This document shows, in pieces, positions 34,974 to 43,564 of a stretch of DNA of 64,000 nucleotides. The stretch is taken from contig NZ_LT629781.1 of the NCBI RefSeq assembly GCF_900105685.1, forward strand, positions 372,001-436,000, in the 5' to 3' direction. A program made the translations under genes and the position numbers. The first letter of the stretch is position 1. Every line of letters starts with the position of its first letter. The notes beneath the pieces are model-generated. The model made no database searches, was not told where the DNA came from, and worked only from the letters and a program-made list of their open reading frames with translations. The stretch is from Verrucomicrobium sp. GAS474. GTDB taxonomy: Bacteria; Verrucomicrobiota; Verrucomicrobiia; Methylacidiphilales; GAS474.

Positions 34974-35795
34974 ATGGAAACCACCAAGACGACCGCCGCC
35001 ACCGAAGGGAACTCCCTTCTCGACTCGAACCGCAACCGCAGCTGGACCCAGGAAGGGGTCCTCGAGGAGATCCGCATCTGGCAGGCCGCCGGAAAGCCCC
35101 TTTACTCCCACCACATGCGGCAGAACTTCCAGGAGCTCCTCGCCGCCGGCATCCGTTACTACGGCAGCTGGCGCCAAGCCGTCGAGGCCGCCGGGATCGC
35201 CTATGACGACGTCCGCAAATACCGCGCTTGGTCGAAGGAACGGATCGTCCTCACCGTCCAGCAGCTCCACGCCGAAGGGGCCGACCTCTCCTTCCGCGGC
35301 ATGATGCTCTCGAAGTACGCCCCGATGGTCTACGCCGCGATCCGTCCGAACCACTTCGGTTCCTGGAAGGACGCCCTCTCCGCCGCCGGCCTCGCCGCCG
35401 AGGAAATCTACCGCTACAAGTCGTGGGAAGATGAGAACATCATCGAGGAAATCCGCCGCCTCAGCGAGCAGGGGGCCGACCTCTCCTCGAAGAAGATGGA
35501 CGAGACCGCGAACTCGCTGATCGCCACCGCCCGCCGCCGCTTCGGCAGCTGGGGCGAGGCCGTCCGCCGCGCCGGGCTCGACTACGACCAGATCCGCCGC
35601 CGCAAGCGTTGGACGAACGAGATGATCGCCCGTGACATCCGCGACCTCGCCGACCAGGGCACCCCCCTGACCAGCACCGAAGTCCGCCAGAAGAACCCGG
35701 CGCTCTTCGCCGCCGCCTGCAAGCAGCGTTTCTTCGGCAGCTGGGTCAACGCAGTGAAGGCCGCCCAGGCCCTCCCCGCCGTCGCCGCCAAGTAA
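34974..35795 (+). CDS. Four-repeat homing-endonuclease-associated-repeat protein without nuclease
   Basis: This is a 273-residue protein made almost entirely of four repeats with a period of 62-65 residues. Each repeat starts with Trp (W24, W86, W151, W213), continues with a helix (W.eE.I...I..L...G..L) and ends GSW..A..AAG (GSW at 64-66, 129-131, 191-193 and 255-257). This is the pattern of the HNH-/homing-endonuclease-associated repeat family, whose units are thought to bind DNA modularly beside a nuclease domain. Here no nuclease, HTH or other domain is present; only a 23-residue polar N-terminus precedes repeat 1. Arg-rich ends of repeats (RRRFGSW, IRRRKRW) suit nucleic-acid contact. The gene has its own promoter, leader and terminator. 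A DNA-binding architectural or regulatory function is inferred, not shown. Confidence 0.8.
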   Translation: METTKTTAATEGNSLLDSNRNRSWTQEGVLEEIRIWQAAGKPLYSHHMRQNFQELLAAGIRYYGSWRQAVEAAGIAYDDVRKYRAWSKERIVLTVQQLHAEGADLSFRGMMLSKYAPMVYAAIRPNHFGSWKDALSAAGLAAEEIYRYKSWEDENIIEEIRRLSEQGADLSSKKMDETANSLIATARRRFGSWGEAVRRAGLDYDQIRRRKRWTNEMIARDIRDLADQGTPLTSTEVRQKNPALFAAACKQRFFGSWVNAVKAAQALPAVAAK

Positions 35796-35803
35796 GCGCC
35801 CAA

Positions 35804-35847
35804 GCACTAAAAAAGCGCGACCTGAAAGGGTCGCGCTTTTTTAGTGC
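35804..35847. terminator. Perfect bidirectional terminator
   Basis: A 19-bp perfect stem begins GCACTAAAAAAGCGCGACC (35804-35822) and pairs with its complement at 35829-35847, with loop TGAAAG. Runs of A on one side and T on the other make it work in both directions. It lies nine bases after the stop codon of the repeat protein and can also stop transcription entering from the right-hand side. Confidence 0.92.
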
Positions 35848-35865
35848 ACACAGCTTTCTCCCCCA

Positions 35866-36105
35866 GCGCACCTCTTCCCAATAGGAGTCAGGGCGTATTG
35901 GCCCCGTCTCCCCCCGCAACCCGTACCCTCGGGCGTACCGGAACCATCCGATTTTAATCCAGTGAGGAGACGAGGCGCCGCCCAAGCGCGTCCGCCTAGC
36001 TAAGGCCCTCAGAACAGGAGGTTCCAGGAGGGGCAAAGCCCCTCTTGGGCTATAAAGCGGATCGCCTCCAGCTGTACAGGGTCGACCCCGCAAGCCCCGA
36101 AGGGC
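35866..36105 (+). repeat. Dispersed structured intergenic repeat, near-full copy B
   Basis: This is a near-full copy of the family in plus orientation; 36019-36060 equals 8813-8854 exactly. It contains the conserved blocks CCATCCGATTTTAATCCAGT (35944-35963), the hairpin GAGGGGC-AAA-GCCCCTC, GGGTCGACCC and the terminal GCCC-CGAA-GGGC hairpin. It lies between two convergent genes, just after the bidirectional terminator. An outer pairing GGAGG/CCTCC could enclose the hairpins. Confidence 0.85.
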
Positions 36106-36132
36106 CGCCCCGCCCCACGACGCCCCAGGCCC

Positions 36133-36864
36133 CTACATCAACCCCGCCGGGGAAAACGGATTGACGATGTGAGGAATATTCATCGACGCATCCCGGTGAA
36201 TATCGATGAAGGAATAAGGATGGACCTTCCCGTGCTTGTCGGTGAGCCGGAACTTGACCGACTTCCGCCAGCCGTTCATATCGAGGAAGGTCTGGATCTC
36301 CTCGGGCGGGTAGGCCATCTCGAAGTGGTCGAGGGCGGCTTCGGAGGCGATGAGGAAGTTGTCGTCCCGATGGAAGCTCCGCGCCATCACCATTTCCTCG
36401 GGCTTGAGGGAGAGGAGGCGGGCGGCGTCATTCAGGCCGGTACCGATGTAGTTCCGCTTTCCGGTGACGTCGTCGAAGGGGATCGCGGTGCCGTGATGGA
36501 CGGCGAAGCGGACTCCCTTCAGGCCGACGGTCTGGTTCACCCGGGTCATGAGCGCCTGGCGCAAAGAGAGGGCGACGAAGATGGCCGTCCCGATGACTTT
36601 CGGGTTCAGGATGATGTAGAAACCGTCGCCGGTCGGAACCCAGCCGATCGCCATGTCGACCTTCTTCCCGAAGGACTGGACGGCGAGGCGGTCCATGATC
36701 CCGCCCATGAGACGGCTGACGACGCTCATCGAGACGAACTGCCCGGCATCGTCGAGGGTCGAGAAGCCGACGAAATCGGCCAAAATAATGTCGGTGCGGA
36801 GGACCGGGATTTTCCCGGTTCCTGCGCTCGCGCCTCCGGGGGCGGGGGTTCCTACGTCTTGCAT
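36133..36864 (-). CDS. Class III nucleotide-cyclase-like protein, single domain
   Basis: This is a 243-residue protein that is essentially one class III adenylate/guanylate cyclase domain. The two metal-binding aspartates are D30 (ILADFVGFS) and D80 (VPTGDGFYI), 50 residues apart. The transition-state Asn and Arg lie in YIGTGLNDAARLLS, where the N..aaR pattern is intact. Lysine and Asp/Thr that choose adenine are not obvious. No sensory, membrane or receiver domain is attached, and no cyclic-nucleotide-binding effector is nearby. It may be an orphan cyclase or a non-catalytic relative. It lies convergent with the homing-repeat gene, with a repeat copy between. Confidence 0.78.
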   Translation of the reverse strand: MQDVGTPAPGGASAGTGKIPVLRTDIILADFVGFSTLDDAGQFVSMSVVSRLMGGIMDRLAVQSFGKKVDMAIGWVPTGDGFYIILNPKVIGTAIFVALSLRQALMTRVNQTVGLKGVRFAVHHGTAIPFDDVTGKRNYIGTGLNDAARLLSLKPEEMVMARSFHRDDNFLIASEAALDHFEMAYPPEEIQTFLDMNGWRKSVKFRLTDKHGKVHPYSFIDIHRDASMNIPHIVNPFSPAGLM

Positions 36865-37047
36865 GGTAAAGTCAGAGCCGGAGGCACCCTGTTTTACAGA
36901 AAAAGGGCCGAAGGCAGGGCTGATCCTAGGCGACCCTCTTTCAGAGAGGGAAGTCTTTTCTAGGAGAACAGGGCTCCCAAGAACGCACCATTTATGCCTA
37001 TAGAAGACTAGGTAGATCCACCTAGCCTCCTCAGTGCATGAATGACC

Positions 37048-37842
37048 TTACTGAGCGGCCGAGGGGGCGGGCGCGTCAGCCGCAGGGGCGGCGGGAGCAG
37101 CGGGGGCTTCCGGGGCCAGGGCGGGCGTGGGGGAATCGGGAGCCAGATCGGGGGTCACGCCGCCGCCGCCGGGAGCGCCGGCCGCGTTGCCGGGGGCGGC
37201 ACCCTGCGGCTCGAAGATGAAGGCGGGGGAGGCGACCGGAACGGTGCCGAGGGAGTTGTCGGGGAGCTTTCCGGTGGCGTCCTGCTTCTTGTAGGAGTTG
37301 CCGTCGCCGCCCTTGTGGATCACGACGAATCCCTTTTCGCCGAAGGGCTTGTCGGTCGGGTTCAGGGCGGAGCCGCTGGTGCGGGTCGGCTTCCAGTTCT
37401 TGGTGAAGAGGAAGATCGCGGAGCCGTCGTCGTTCTCGCCGACGTTGCCGAGGCCGTAGGCCACGTAGCGGGCCGAGAGCTGGGTCGGGTCCTGGCCGGG
37501 GAAGGCCTGGATGCCGGGGACCGAGAGGATCTTCATGTCGGTGACCTTCAGATAGTCGTTCTTGGTCAGGAGGATGAAGTAATCGTGAGCCGAAGGGAAG
37601 GTGCCGACGTCGGCGGGCCAGCCGTAGTTCGCGGAGCCGGTGCTGTTCGCGTCGAAGGCGGAGGTCTGGGCGGCGGTGCAGATGTTCTTGCCGTTGGAGA
37701 CGGCCTTCAGCAGGTTCGCCTTGGTCATCACGTTGCCCATCGCGGGGAAGGCGAGACCGGCGATGATCCCGATGATGGTGATGACGAAGAGAAGTTCAAC
37801 GAGAGTGAACGACTGGCGGCGGACTTGGCGAATAAGAAGCAT
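37048..37842 (-). CDS. Prepilin-type (pseudopilin-like) protein with Pro/Ala-rich tail
   Basis: This is a 264-residue protein with a type IV pilin/type II secretion pseudopilin start: a short basic leader (RQVRRQS), then FTLVELLFVITIIGIIAGLA, in which Glu5 of the mature protein (FTLVE) is conserved. The usual Gly before the cleavage site is replaced by Ser (QS-FTLVE), which may reduce prepilin peptidase processing. The ATG at 37842 is preceded by AGGAG at good distance. The mid part is a pilin-like globular domain (KANLLKAVSNGKNICTA), and the last 60 residues are almost only Ala, Pro, Gly and Asp. Verrucomicrobia carry many such solitary pseudopilins. No secretion apparatus genes are nearby. 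Confidence 0.85.
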   Translation of the reverse strand: MLLIRQVRRQSFTLVELLFVITIIGIIAGLAFPAMGNVMTKANLLKAVSNGKNICTAAQTSAFDANSTGSANYGWPADVGTFPSAHDYFILLTKNDYLKVTDMKILSVPGIQAFPGQDPTQLSARYVAYGLGNVGENDDGSAIFLFTKNWKPTRTSGSALNPTDKPFGEKGFVVIHKGGDGNSYKKQDATGKLPDNSLGTVPVASPAFIFEPQGAAPGNAAGAPGGGGVTPDLAPDSPTPALAPEAPAAPAAPAADAPAPSAAQ

Positions 37843-37931
37843 CGGGGAGGTCTCCTGTTGATGGATTGAGGATGTTACTGTAGTTTCGCCCTCCCCAAAC
37901 GTCAAGGTTTCGATTCAGTACGCTCAAGCAA

Positions 37932-38987
37932 ATGACCACTCCCTCACGCACCGATCTCCTGACCGACGATTTCTCCTTCGACCTCCCGACGGAGCGGATC
38001 GCCGCGTGGCCGACGCCCGACCGGGCCGCCTCCCGCCTCATGGTCCTCGACCGGGCGGCGCGGACGATCACCCACGCGCAGTTCTCCGACCTGCCGACCT
38101 TCCTCCGGCCCGACGACCTCCTCGTCCTGAACAACAGCCGCGTCATGCCCGCGAGCCTCGATTCGGCCGACGGCGCGCTCTCGATCCTCCTATTGAAGGA
38201 GACGAGCCCCCGCCATTGGATGGCGCTGGTGAAGCCGGCGAAGCGGGCGATGCCCGGCATGCGCCACACCTTCCGGAGCCGGGACGGGAAGCGGACGATC
38301 GAGGCCGAGGTGCTGAAGACCCTCGAAAGCGGCGAGCGGGTCTTCCGCTTCTTCGACGACCTCCCCCTCGACGAGTACGGCGACATGCCGATCCCGCCCT
38401 ACATCCTGAAGCGCCGCAAGGCGCTCGAGGCAGAGGCCTCGGCGATCCCCTCGATCGACGACCGCGTCCGCTACCAGACCGTCTACGCCGATGCGGCCCA
38501 GGCGGGCTCCGTCGCCGCGCCGACGGCGGGCCTCCACTTCACGCCGGAGATGCTGGCGAAATTCGACCACGCCTTCGTCACCCTCCACGTCGGCCTCGGC
38601 ACCTTCCGCCCCGTGAAGGTCGAGAAGCTGGCCGACCACGTCATGCACCGCGAGGAGTTCGAGATCCCGGCGGGCCTCGCCGAAAAGGTGAAGCGCGAGG
38701 ACGGGACGAAGCGCCGCATCGTCGCCGTGGGGACGACGAGCGCCCGGGTCCTGGAGAGCGTCGAGTCCCTCCGCCCGCGCCGGGGAGAGACCGAGATCTT
38801 CCTCTACCCGCCCTACCGGTTCAAACACGTCGGGGCGCTGCTGACGAACTTCCACCTGCCCAAATCGACCCTCCTCATGCTCGTCTCGGCGTTCGCAGGA
38901 CGGGAGTTTATCCTGGAGGCGTACCGGGAGGCCGTGGCGAAGGAATATCGGTTCTTCAGCTACGGGGACGCGATGCTGATTCTGTAG
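37932..38987 (+). CDS. queA: S-adenosylmethionine:tRNA ribosyltransferase-isomerase
   Basis: This 351-residue enzyme moves the ribosyl part of SAM to 7-aminomethyl-7-deazaguanine in tRNA, giving epoxyqueuosine. It has the QueA start (FSFDLPTERIAAWP, then RLMVLDRAARTITHAQFSDLP), the LLVLNNSRVMPA block and, in the C-terminal barrel, VAAPTAGLHFTPEML, FVTLHVGLGTFRPVKVE and VGTTSARVLES. Length matches the family (about 345-356). A purine-rich preQ1 riboswitch was looked for in the 90-base gap upstream but not found. The gene stands between the divergent pseudopilin gene and a partial intergenic repeat. Confidence 0.95.
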   Translation: MTTPSRTDLLTDDFSFDLPTERIAAWPTPDRAASRLMVLDRAARTITHAQFSDLPTFLRPDDLLVLNNSRVMPASLDSADGALSILLLKETSPRHWMALVKPAKRAMPGMRHTFRSRDGKRTIEAEVLKTLESGERVFRFFDDLPLDEYGDMPIPPYILKRRKALEAEASAIPSIDDRVRYQTVYADAAQAGSVAAPTAGLHFTPEMLAKFDHAFVTLHVGLGTFRPVKVEKLADHVMHREEFEIPAGLAEKVKREDGTKRRIVAVGTTSARVLESVESLRPRRGETEIFLYPPYRFKHVGALLTNFHLPKSTLLMLVSAFAGREFILEAYREAVAKEYRFFSYGDAMLIL

Positions 38988-39010
38988 GGGGGCGTTCCGC
39001 TCCCCGATAG

Positions 39011-39056
39011 GAGACGGGGCCAATACGCCCTGACTCCTATCGCGAGAGATGCGCTG
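39011..39056 (-). repeat. Truncated copy of dispersed intergenic repeat
   Basis: This 46-base piece (GAGACGGGGCCAATACGCCC, then TGACTCCTATCG) is the inverse of the start of copy B (around 35866-35914): the same TAGGAGTCAGGGCGTATTGG block is read in the other direction. The remaining 190 bases of the repeat are missing. It fills the small gap between queA and the convergent hybrid kinase gene. Confidence 0.8.
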
Positions 39057-39083
39057 GGAAACTGCGATGGCTGAAGCCCAGCT

Positions 39084-41378
39084 CTACGCCGCCACGCGCA
39101 TCCGCTCGTGCGCGAGTTTGACGAGGGTGTCGATGGGGAAGGGCTTCCGCAGGACGGGGACGTTGGAGCGGGCGATTTCCTCGCTCATCTCGTTGGTCCC
39201 GTCGTGGCCGGTCATGAAGAAGAAATGGGAGGTCTGTTGGGGCCGGTTCGCGGCGATCCAGCGGAAGAGTTCGATGCCGTTGCGGAACGGCATGCGGACG
39301 TCGGAGACGATGAGGTCGAAGCCCTCGGGAACCTCGGTGAGGGCGGCGACGGCTTCCTCCCCGTGCATGGCGCGGCGGACGTTCGCCTTGAATTTCCGCT
39401 TCAGGATCTCGCTGACGAGGTTGCCGACGTTCGGCTCGTCGTCGACGACGAGGACCTCCGGGATCCGGGGCGCGGCGGGAGCGTGGGTCGGGGCGGGAGC
39501 GGGAGGCGGCTCCCCGGGGGAGGAACCTTCCGGTGCGGGTCCGGCCGCGGGAGCGGGGGAGGCAGGCATAGAGGCGATCTTGGGTGGGGCGAGGTTCCCG
39601 CCGCCGGAGGGACTACTCAAAGCGCGGGTGGTGAGGGGGAAGCGGGCGGTGAAGCAGCTCCCCTTCGCCGGGGCGCTCTCGACCGAAATCTCCCCGCCGA
39701 ACTGCCGGGCGAGGCTGCGGCAGACGCTCAGGCCGAGGCCCCGGGCGGTCTCGGCGGCCTTCGTGGTGAAGAAGGGATCGAAGATGCGCGGGAGGATCTC
39801 CGGCGGGATGCCCACGCCCGAATCGGTCACGTCGACGAAGGCCTGGTTCCCCTCGATCCGGATGGCGAGGACCAGCTCCTTCTGGAACGAGGTCCGCATG
39901 GCGTCGACGGCGTTGACGAGGAGGTTGACGAAGATCTGCTTGATCTGCGCCGCGTCGGCGAGGATCGGGACGGGCTCGGCGGGAAGGCGGTCGATGATCG
40001 AGACCTTCGCGTCGGCGATCTGGAAGGCGAGGAGGGAGGCGGTCTCCCGGAGGACGCCGCAGAGGTCGACGGGGGTCGGCTTCCCGCCCGGCTTCACGAG
40101 CTGGAGGAGCTGGTGGACGATGGCGGAGAACTCCGAGCTGCTCTTCTTGATGACCTCGGTGTAGTGGATGATCTTCGCCGGGTCGGCGTCGGCCCCGGCG
40201 GTCGCCTCGTTGGAGAGGAGCTCGCTGTAGCCGAGGAGGGGGAGGGCCTTGTTGTTGAGTTCGTGGGCGATGCCGCCGAGAAGGGAGTCGAGGAGGACGT
40301 CCTTCTCCTGCTGGAGGATCTTTTTCTGGAGCTGCCGCTCCTCGGTCACGTCCTGGACGCAGAGGCAGACCTGGGACGAATCGGCGATCCAGCTCAGGGC
40401 ATACTGGAAGCGGACGTCGACGCCGGGGCGGTCGGCCAGCTCCATCGGCAGCTCGAGCATCAGCGAGGGGGAGCCCTCCTCGCGCGACTCGAGCCGCTGG
40501 AGGGTGGAGAGGAACTCGGCGCGGGCGGAGAGGGGCATGAAGTCGCCGACGTCGACGACCTTCTCCTGCGGCGGATAGGGGAGCTTCAGGAGGCCGGAGA
40601 AATGGCGGTTGTAGGTCCGCGTCTCGCCCGAGGTGTTCAGCAGGGCGAAGCCGATGGCGCTGTTCTCGAAGAGGATGTGGTAGCGGGCCTGGGAGCGCCG
40701 GAGGTCGAGGGAGATGCGGAACTGCTGCTGCGCGGCCTGCCGGAGGTTCTCCTGCAATTCCTGGTCCCGCTTCTGCGCGCGGCGCATCTCGACGGAGTGG
40801 CGGAACTGCTGCTGGAGGGCCTGGCGGAGCATGTCCTCCTTCCGCGCGAGGTTCTGCACCTGGGTCAGGATCTGGCGGGAGAGGACGGTGACGAGGCTGC
40901 GGAGGGTGACGAGGCCGACGTAGCCCCCCTCCTCGCTGAGGACGAGGAGGTCGTAGTGCATCGACTCGCCGGTGCGGTCGAGGGTGAGGTCGAGGACCTC
41001 GGTCATCGGCGTCTCCTCGGAGGCCTGGACGACGCCGATGAGGAGGTGGAGGCCGACGGGCTCGTGGCCGACGGACTCGTCGCCGGTCCGTTCCAGGAGG
41101 CGGTCGACGGCGGTGAGGGAGATCAGGCCGGAGGGCCGCCCCTCGGCATCGACGACGGGGAGGTATTCCCGGCCCTCGCGCTCGAAGTAGGGAAGGCAGT
41201 CCCGGAGGGGCGTCTCGGCGGGCAGCGTCCCGACCGGCTCGGCGAGCGTCCCGAGGCGGAGGCCCGAGGACATGACCGAGACCGGGGCCGACCCGAACTC
41301 GATGTCGTCCATCGGGCCCTGGCCGCCGTCGTTTCCGGCGTCATGGATTTCGGGGGGTTCGGGGTTGGGATTGCTCAC
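39084..41378 (-). CDS. Hybrid sensor kinase with CBS pair, PAS, kinase and receiver
   Basis: This is a 764-residue cytoplasmic signalling protein. The order of domains is a CBS pair (about 33-170; REYLPVVDAEGRPSGLISLT and YDLLVLSEEGGYVGLVTL), a Gln/Arg-rich coiled coil (about 175-225), a PAS-like domain (about 228-345), a kinase with H-box IAHELNNKALPLLGYSELL (phospho-His at H372) and HATPase motifs (NLLVNAVDAM, DSGVGIPPEIL, ARGLGLSVCRSL), a Pro/Ala linker, and a C-terminal receiver with phospho-acceptor D693 (IVSDVRMPF). There is no membrane segment. CBS domains often bind adenine nucleotides, so energy state may be the signal; this is inference. The output partner is not in the window. Confidence 0.9.
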   Translation of the reverse strand: MSNPNPEPPEIHDAGNDGGQGPMDDIEFGSAPVSVMSSGLRLGTLAEPVGTLPAETPLRDCLPYFEREGREYLPVVDAEGRPSGLISLTAVDRLLERTGDESVGHEPVGLHLLIGVVQASEETPMTEVLDLTLDRTGESMHYDLLVLSEEGGYVGLVTLRSLVTVLSRQILTQVQNLARKEDMLRQALQQQFRHSVEMRRAQKRDQELQENLRQAAQQQFRISLDLRRSQARYHILFENSAIGFALLNTSGETRTYNRHFSGLLKLPYPPQEKVVDVGDFMPLSARAEFLSTLQRLESREEGSPSLMLELPMELADRPGVDVRFQYALSWIADSSQVCLCVQDVTEERQLQKKILQQEKDVLLDSLLGGIAHELNNKALPLLGYSELLSNEATAGADADPAKIIHYTEVIKKSSSEFSAIVHQLLQLVKPGGKPTPVDLCGVLRETASLLAFQIADAKVSIIDRLPAEPVPILADAAQIKQIFVNLLVNAVDAMRTSFQKELVLAIRIEGNQAFVDVTDSGVGIPPEILPRIFDPFFTTKAAETARGLGLSVCRSLARQFGGEISVESAPAKGSCFTARFPLTTRALSSPSGGGNLAPPKIASMPASPAPAAGPAPEGSSPGEPPPAPAPTHAPAAPRIPEVLVVDDEPNVGNLVSEILKRKFKANVRRAMHGEEAVAALTEVPEGFDLIVSDVRMPFRNGIELFRWIAANRPQQTSHFFFMTGHDGTNEMSEEIARSNVPVLRKPFPIDTLVKLAHERMRVAA

Positions 41379-41486
41379 AAACGGCGTGTCGGCTGCGGTT
41401 TTCTGCTCTCGGCTCTGTCCTGATTCTGCTCTTTCGGCTTCGCTTTCGTGAAAGCAATTCGGTCGTCCTCGTCGGCTGGCGGTACC

Positions 41487-42173
41487 CTATTCCTGAGCAT
41501 TTTTAAGGCCAGAGGGCTCTCCGGCCGGCTCGATTTTTCTCAAGGGCAATCCCGGGATGCGGATTTTCCACCGGCGGTGGACCCATTCGGCGAGGCGGTG
41601 CAACGGCAGATCGCAGAAAGCCCCGACGATCAGGGCGACCACGCACCCGACGAGGACCGCCAGAACGCGATCGAACGATCCCACCCAGACCTTCTCCCCC
41701 CCGGTGAAGATCACGATCACAACCGAAACGTAGGCCGGACGCAAGCCTTCGTCGAGCCGGATGGCTTGACAGAGAAACCCCGCGACGACCAACCCGAGGC
41801 CGAGCGCCCACGGCGTCGGCCCCAGCAACAGGACCGAAATCGAGCCGATCAGGGCGCCGAGGATATTCGCCCAGAACCGGGAGAGCGAGGCCTGGATCGA
41901 GGGCTGGAACGTCGGCTGCGTGACGAGGACCGCCGAGACGGGCGCGGCCCACGCCGCGCCGGGAAGCCCGAGGGAGATGTAAATCGAGTAGGCGAGGACG
42001 GCGGAGATCGAGGCCTTCACCGCAAAGAACGCCGCAGCGACGGCGTCGAAGGGAGGCCGGGGAGCGGGCGGCGGCGGAATCGGAGAGGGGGCGGGAGGCG
42101 TCACGGCGGCAATGAGGGGCTGGAAGGGATGGGGAATCTGCTCAAGTATTTCACACTTCGGTACCTTTTCCAA
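41487..42173 (-). CDS. FUSC-like membrane protein
   Basis: This is a 228-residue membrane protein with about six hydrophobic helices and a Pro-rich N-terminus (about 25-40: PAPSPIPPPPAPRPP). The segment AAWAAPVSAVLVTQPTFQPS, then SLSRFWANILGALIGSI, fits the N-terminal domain of the fusaric acid resistance (FUSC/aromatic-acid exporter) family, where a Val-Thr-.-Pro and a following Arg/Gly helix recur. Full FUSC transporters are larger, so this may be a truncated or half-size member. The start is uncertain: TTG at 42173 is the only candidate before the Pro-rich region, with a GTG at 42104 as alternative. It is transcribed ahead of the hybrid kinase gene. Confidence 0.6.
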   Translation of the reverse strand: MEKVPKCEILEQIPHPFQPLIAAVTPPAPSPIPPPPAPRPPFDAVAAAFFAVKASISAVLAYSIYISLGLPGAAWAAPVSAVLVTQPTFQPSIQASLSRFWANILGALIGSISVLLLGPTPWALGLGLVVAGFLCQAIRLDEGLRPAYVSVVIVIFTGGEKVWVGSFDRVLAVLVGCVVALIVGAFCDLPLHRLAEWVHRRWKIRIPGLPLRKIEPAGEPSGLKNAQE

Positions 42174-42322
42174 ACCAGCGATTTACCCTGTCCCTGTTGA
42201 GTCGAATTACCCATTGAAAAAGGAGGGCGGAAAGAGATAGAGTGGCCACCACGTTTTTTCGTAACCTTTCCAATAAACGCTGCTTAAGCCCAGCTTCTTC
42301 CCCTTCGCGCTCGTTCCCTCCT

Positions 42323-43564
42323 ATGTCCGCCGTCCTTCCTTCGCTGCTCTACGCCCAGAGCGGCGTGGCCTTCACCCCGGGATCTTGCCCCAGCGTCGCC
42401 TCCTTCCGGACGCGGCACGGCTTGGTACGCCTTGTTAACGAGGCCCGCTCCCTCCCCGCCGACCTGTGGGAAAAGAGCTTCGCCCATCTCTGCCTCGATC
42501 ACCGCTACTATCCCCTCCTCGAGGAGACCCTCCCGCAGAACTTCACCTACCGCTACCTCGTCATCGAGGACGCCGGAGGCCGTCCCCGCAGCGTCCAGCC
42601 GATCTTCGTCGTCCACCAGGACCTCGCCGCCGGATTGCCCCCGGCGATCCGCCGCTGCTTCGACGCCGTCCGCTATCTCTTCCCCCGCTTCGCGAAGCTG
42701 AACACCCTCATGATCGGGTGCAGCGCGGGCGAGGGGGAACTGGGTGCCGATGCCGAATCGGAGCGCCGCTGGATCGCCGAGGCCCTCCACGAGGCCCTCC
42801 CCTCGGTCGCCGCGCGGCTCGACACCGACATCATCGTCCTGAAGGACTTCCCCTCCCGCCATCGCTCCGCCCTCTCCGTCTTCACGGCGGGCGGCTACCA
42901 GCGCGTCGCCAGCCTCCCCGCCGTCCACCTCTCCCTCGATTTCCCCGACTTCGAGGAGTACATGAAGACGCGGCTCAGCAAGAAGACCCGCAAGAACCTC
43001 CGCCAGAAATTCCGCAAGACCGAGGAGGAGCCGCTGGAGATGGAAGTCGTCTCCGACATCGGCGACCGCGTCGACGAGATCTACCCCCTCTACGAGGCCG
43101 TCCACGGCCGCTCCCGCTTCCAGTTCGAGAAGCTGACCGTCTCCTACTTCCGCGAGATCGGGAAGCGGATGGGCGACCGCACCCGCTTCTTCCTCTGGAA
43201 GCGGAAGGGGAAGATCGTCGCCTTCAGCCTCTGCTTCGTCCACCGGGCCGGGGAGAGCGACGGCGAGATCTACGATTGCTGCATGGGGCTCGACTACTCC
43301 GTCGCCCTCGACCTCCATCTCTACTTCGTCACCTGGCGCGACGTCGTCTCCTGGGCTCTCACCCAAAAAATCACCCGCTATTACAGCGGCCCGCTCAACT
43401 ACGAGCCGAAGTACCACTTCCGCTGCGAGCTCTCCCCGCTCGACCTCTACGTGACCCACACGAACAAGTGGATCAATCCGTTCTTCCGCAAGCTCCTCTC
43501 CTACCTGGAGCCCGTCCGCCACCAACCGATCGTGCGCACCTTCCCGAATGCGCACGAGTTGTGA
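42323..43564 (+). CDS. FemAB/GNAT-like acyl- or aminoacyl-transferase
   Basis: This is a 413-residue soluble protein. The C-terminal two thirds resemble the BioF2-like/GNAT acetyltransferase and FemAB fold: MKTRLSKKTRKNLRQKFRKT (the R..lrr...k motif), DEIYPLYEAVHGRSRFQFEK, RFFLWKRKGKIVAFSLCF and YDCCMGLDYSVALDLHLYF. FemAB-like proteins add amino acids to lipid II or acyl groups to surface glycans. The ATG at 42323 is chosen; a GTG at 42242 would add a poorly structured leader. A GTGA overlap links it to the half-size EamA gene that follows, which suggests a common route for a cell-surface modification. Confidence 0.75.
   Translation: MSAVLPSLLYAQSGVAFTPGSCPSVASFRTRHGLVRLVNEARSLPADLWEKSFAHLCLDHRYYPLLEETLPQNFTYRYLVIEDAGGRPRSVQPIFVVHQDLAAGLPPAIRRCFDAVRYLFPRFAKLNTLMIGCSAGEGELGADAESERRWIAEALHEALPSVAARLDTDIIVLKDFPSRHRSALSVFTAGGYQRVASLPAVHLSLDFPDFEEYMKTRLSKKTRKNLRQKFRKTEEEPLEMEVVSDIGDRVDEIYPLYEAVHGRSRFQFEKLTVSYFREIGKRMGDRTRFFLWKRKGKIVAFSLCFVHRAGESDGEIYDCCMGLDYSVALDLHLYFVTWRDVVSWALTQKITRYYSGPLNYEPKYHFRCELSPLDLYVTHTNKWINPFFRKLLSYLEPVRHQPIVRTFPNAHEL

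Noticed and set aside
37843-37931. preQ1 riboswitch upstream of queA
   Set aside because: No short C-rich/A-rich pseudoknot pattern is present in the 89 bases between the pseudopilin and queA.
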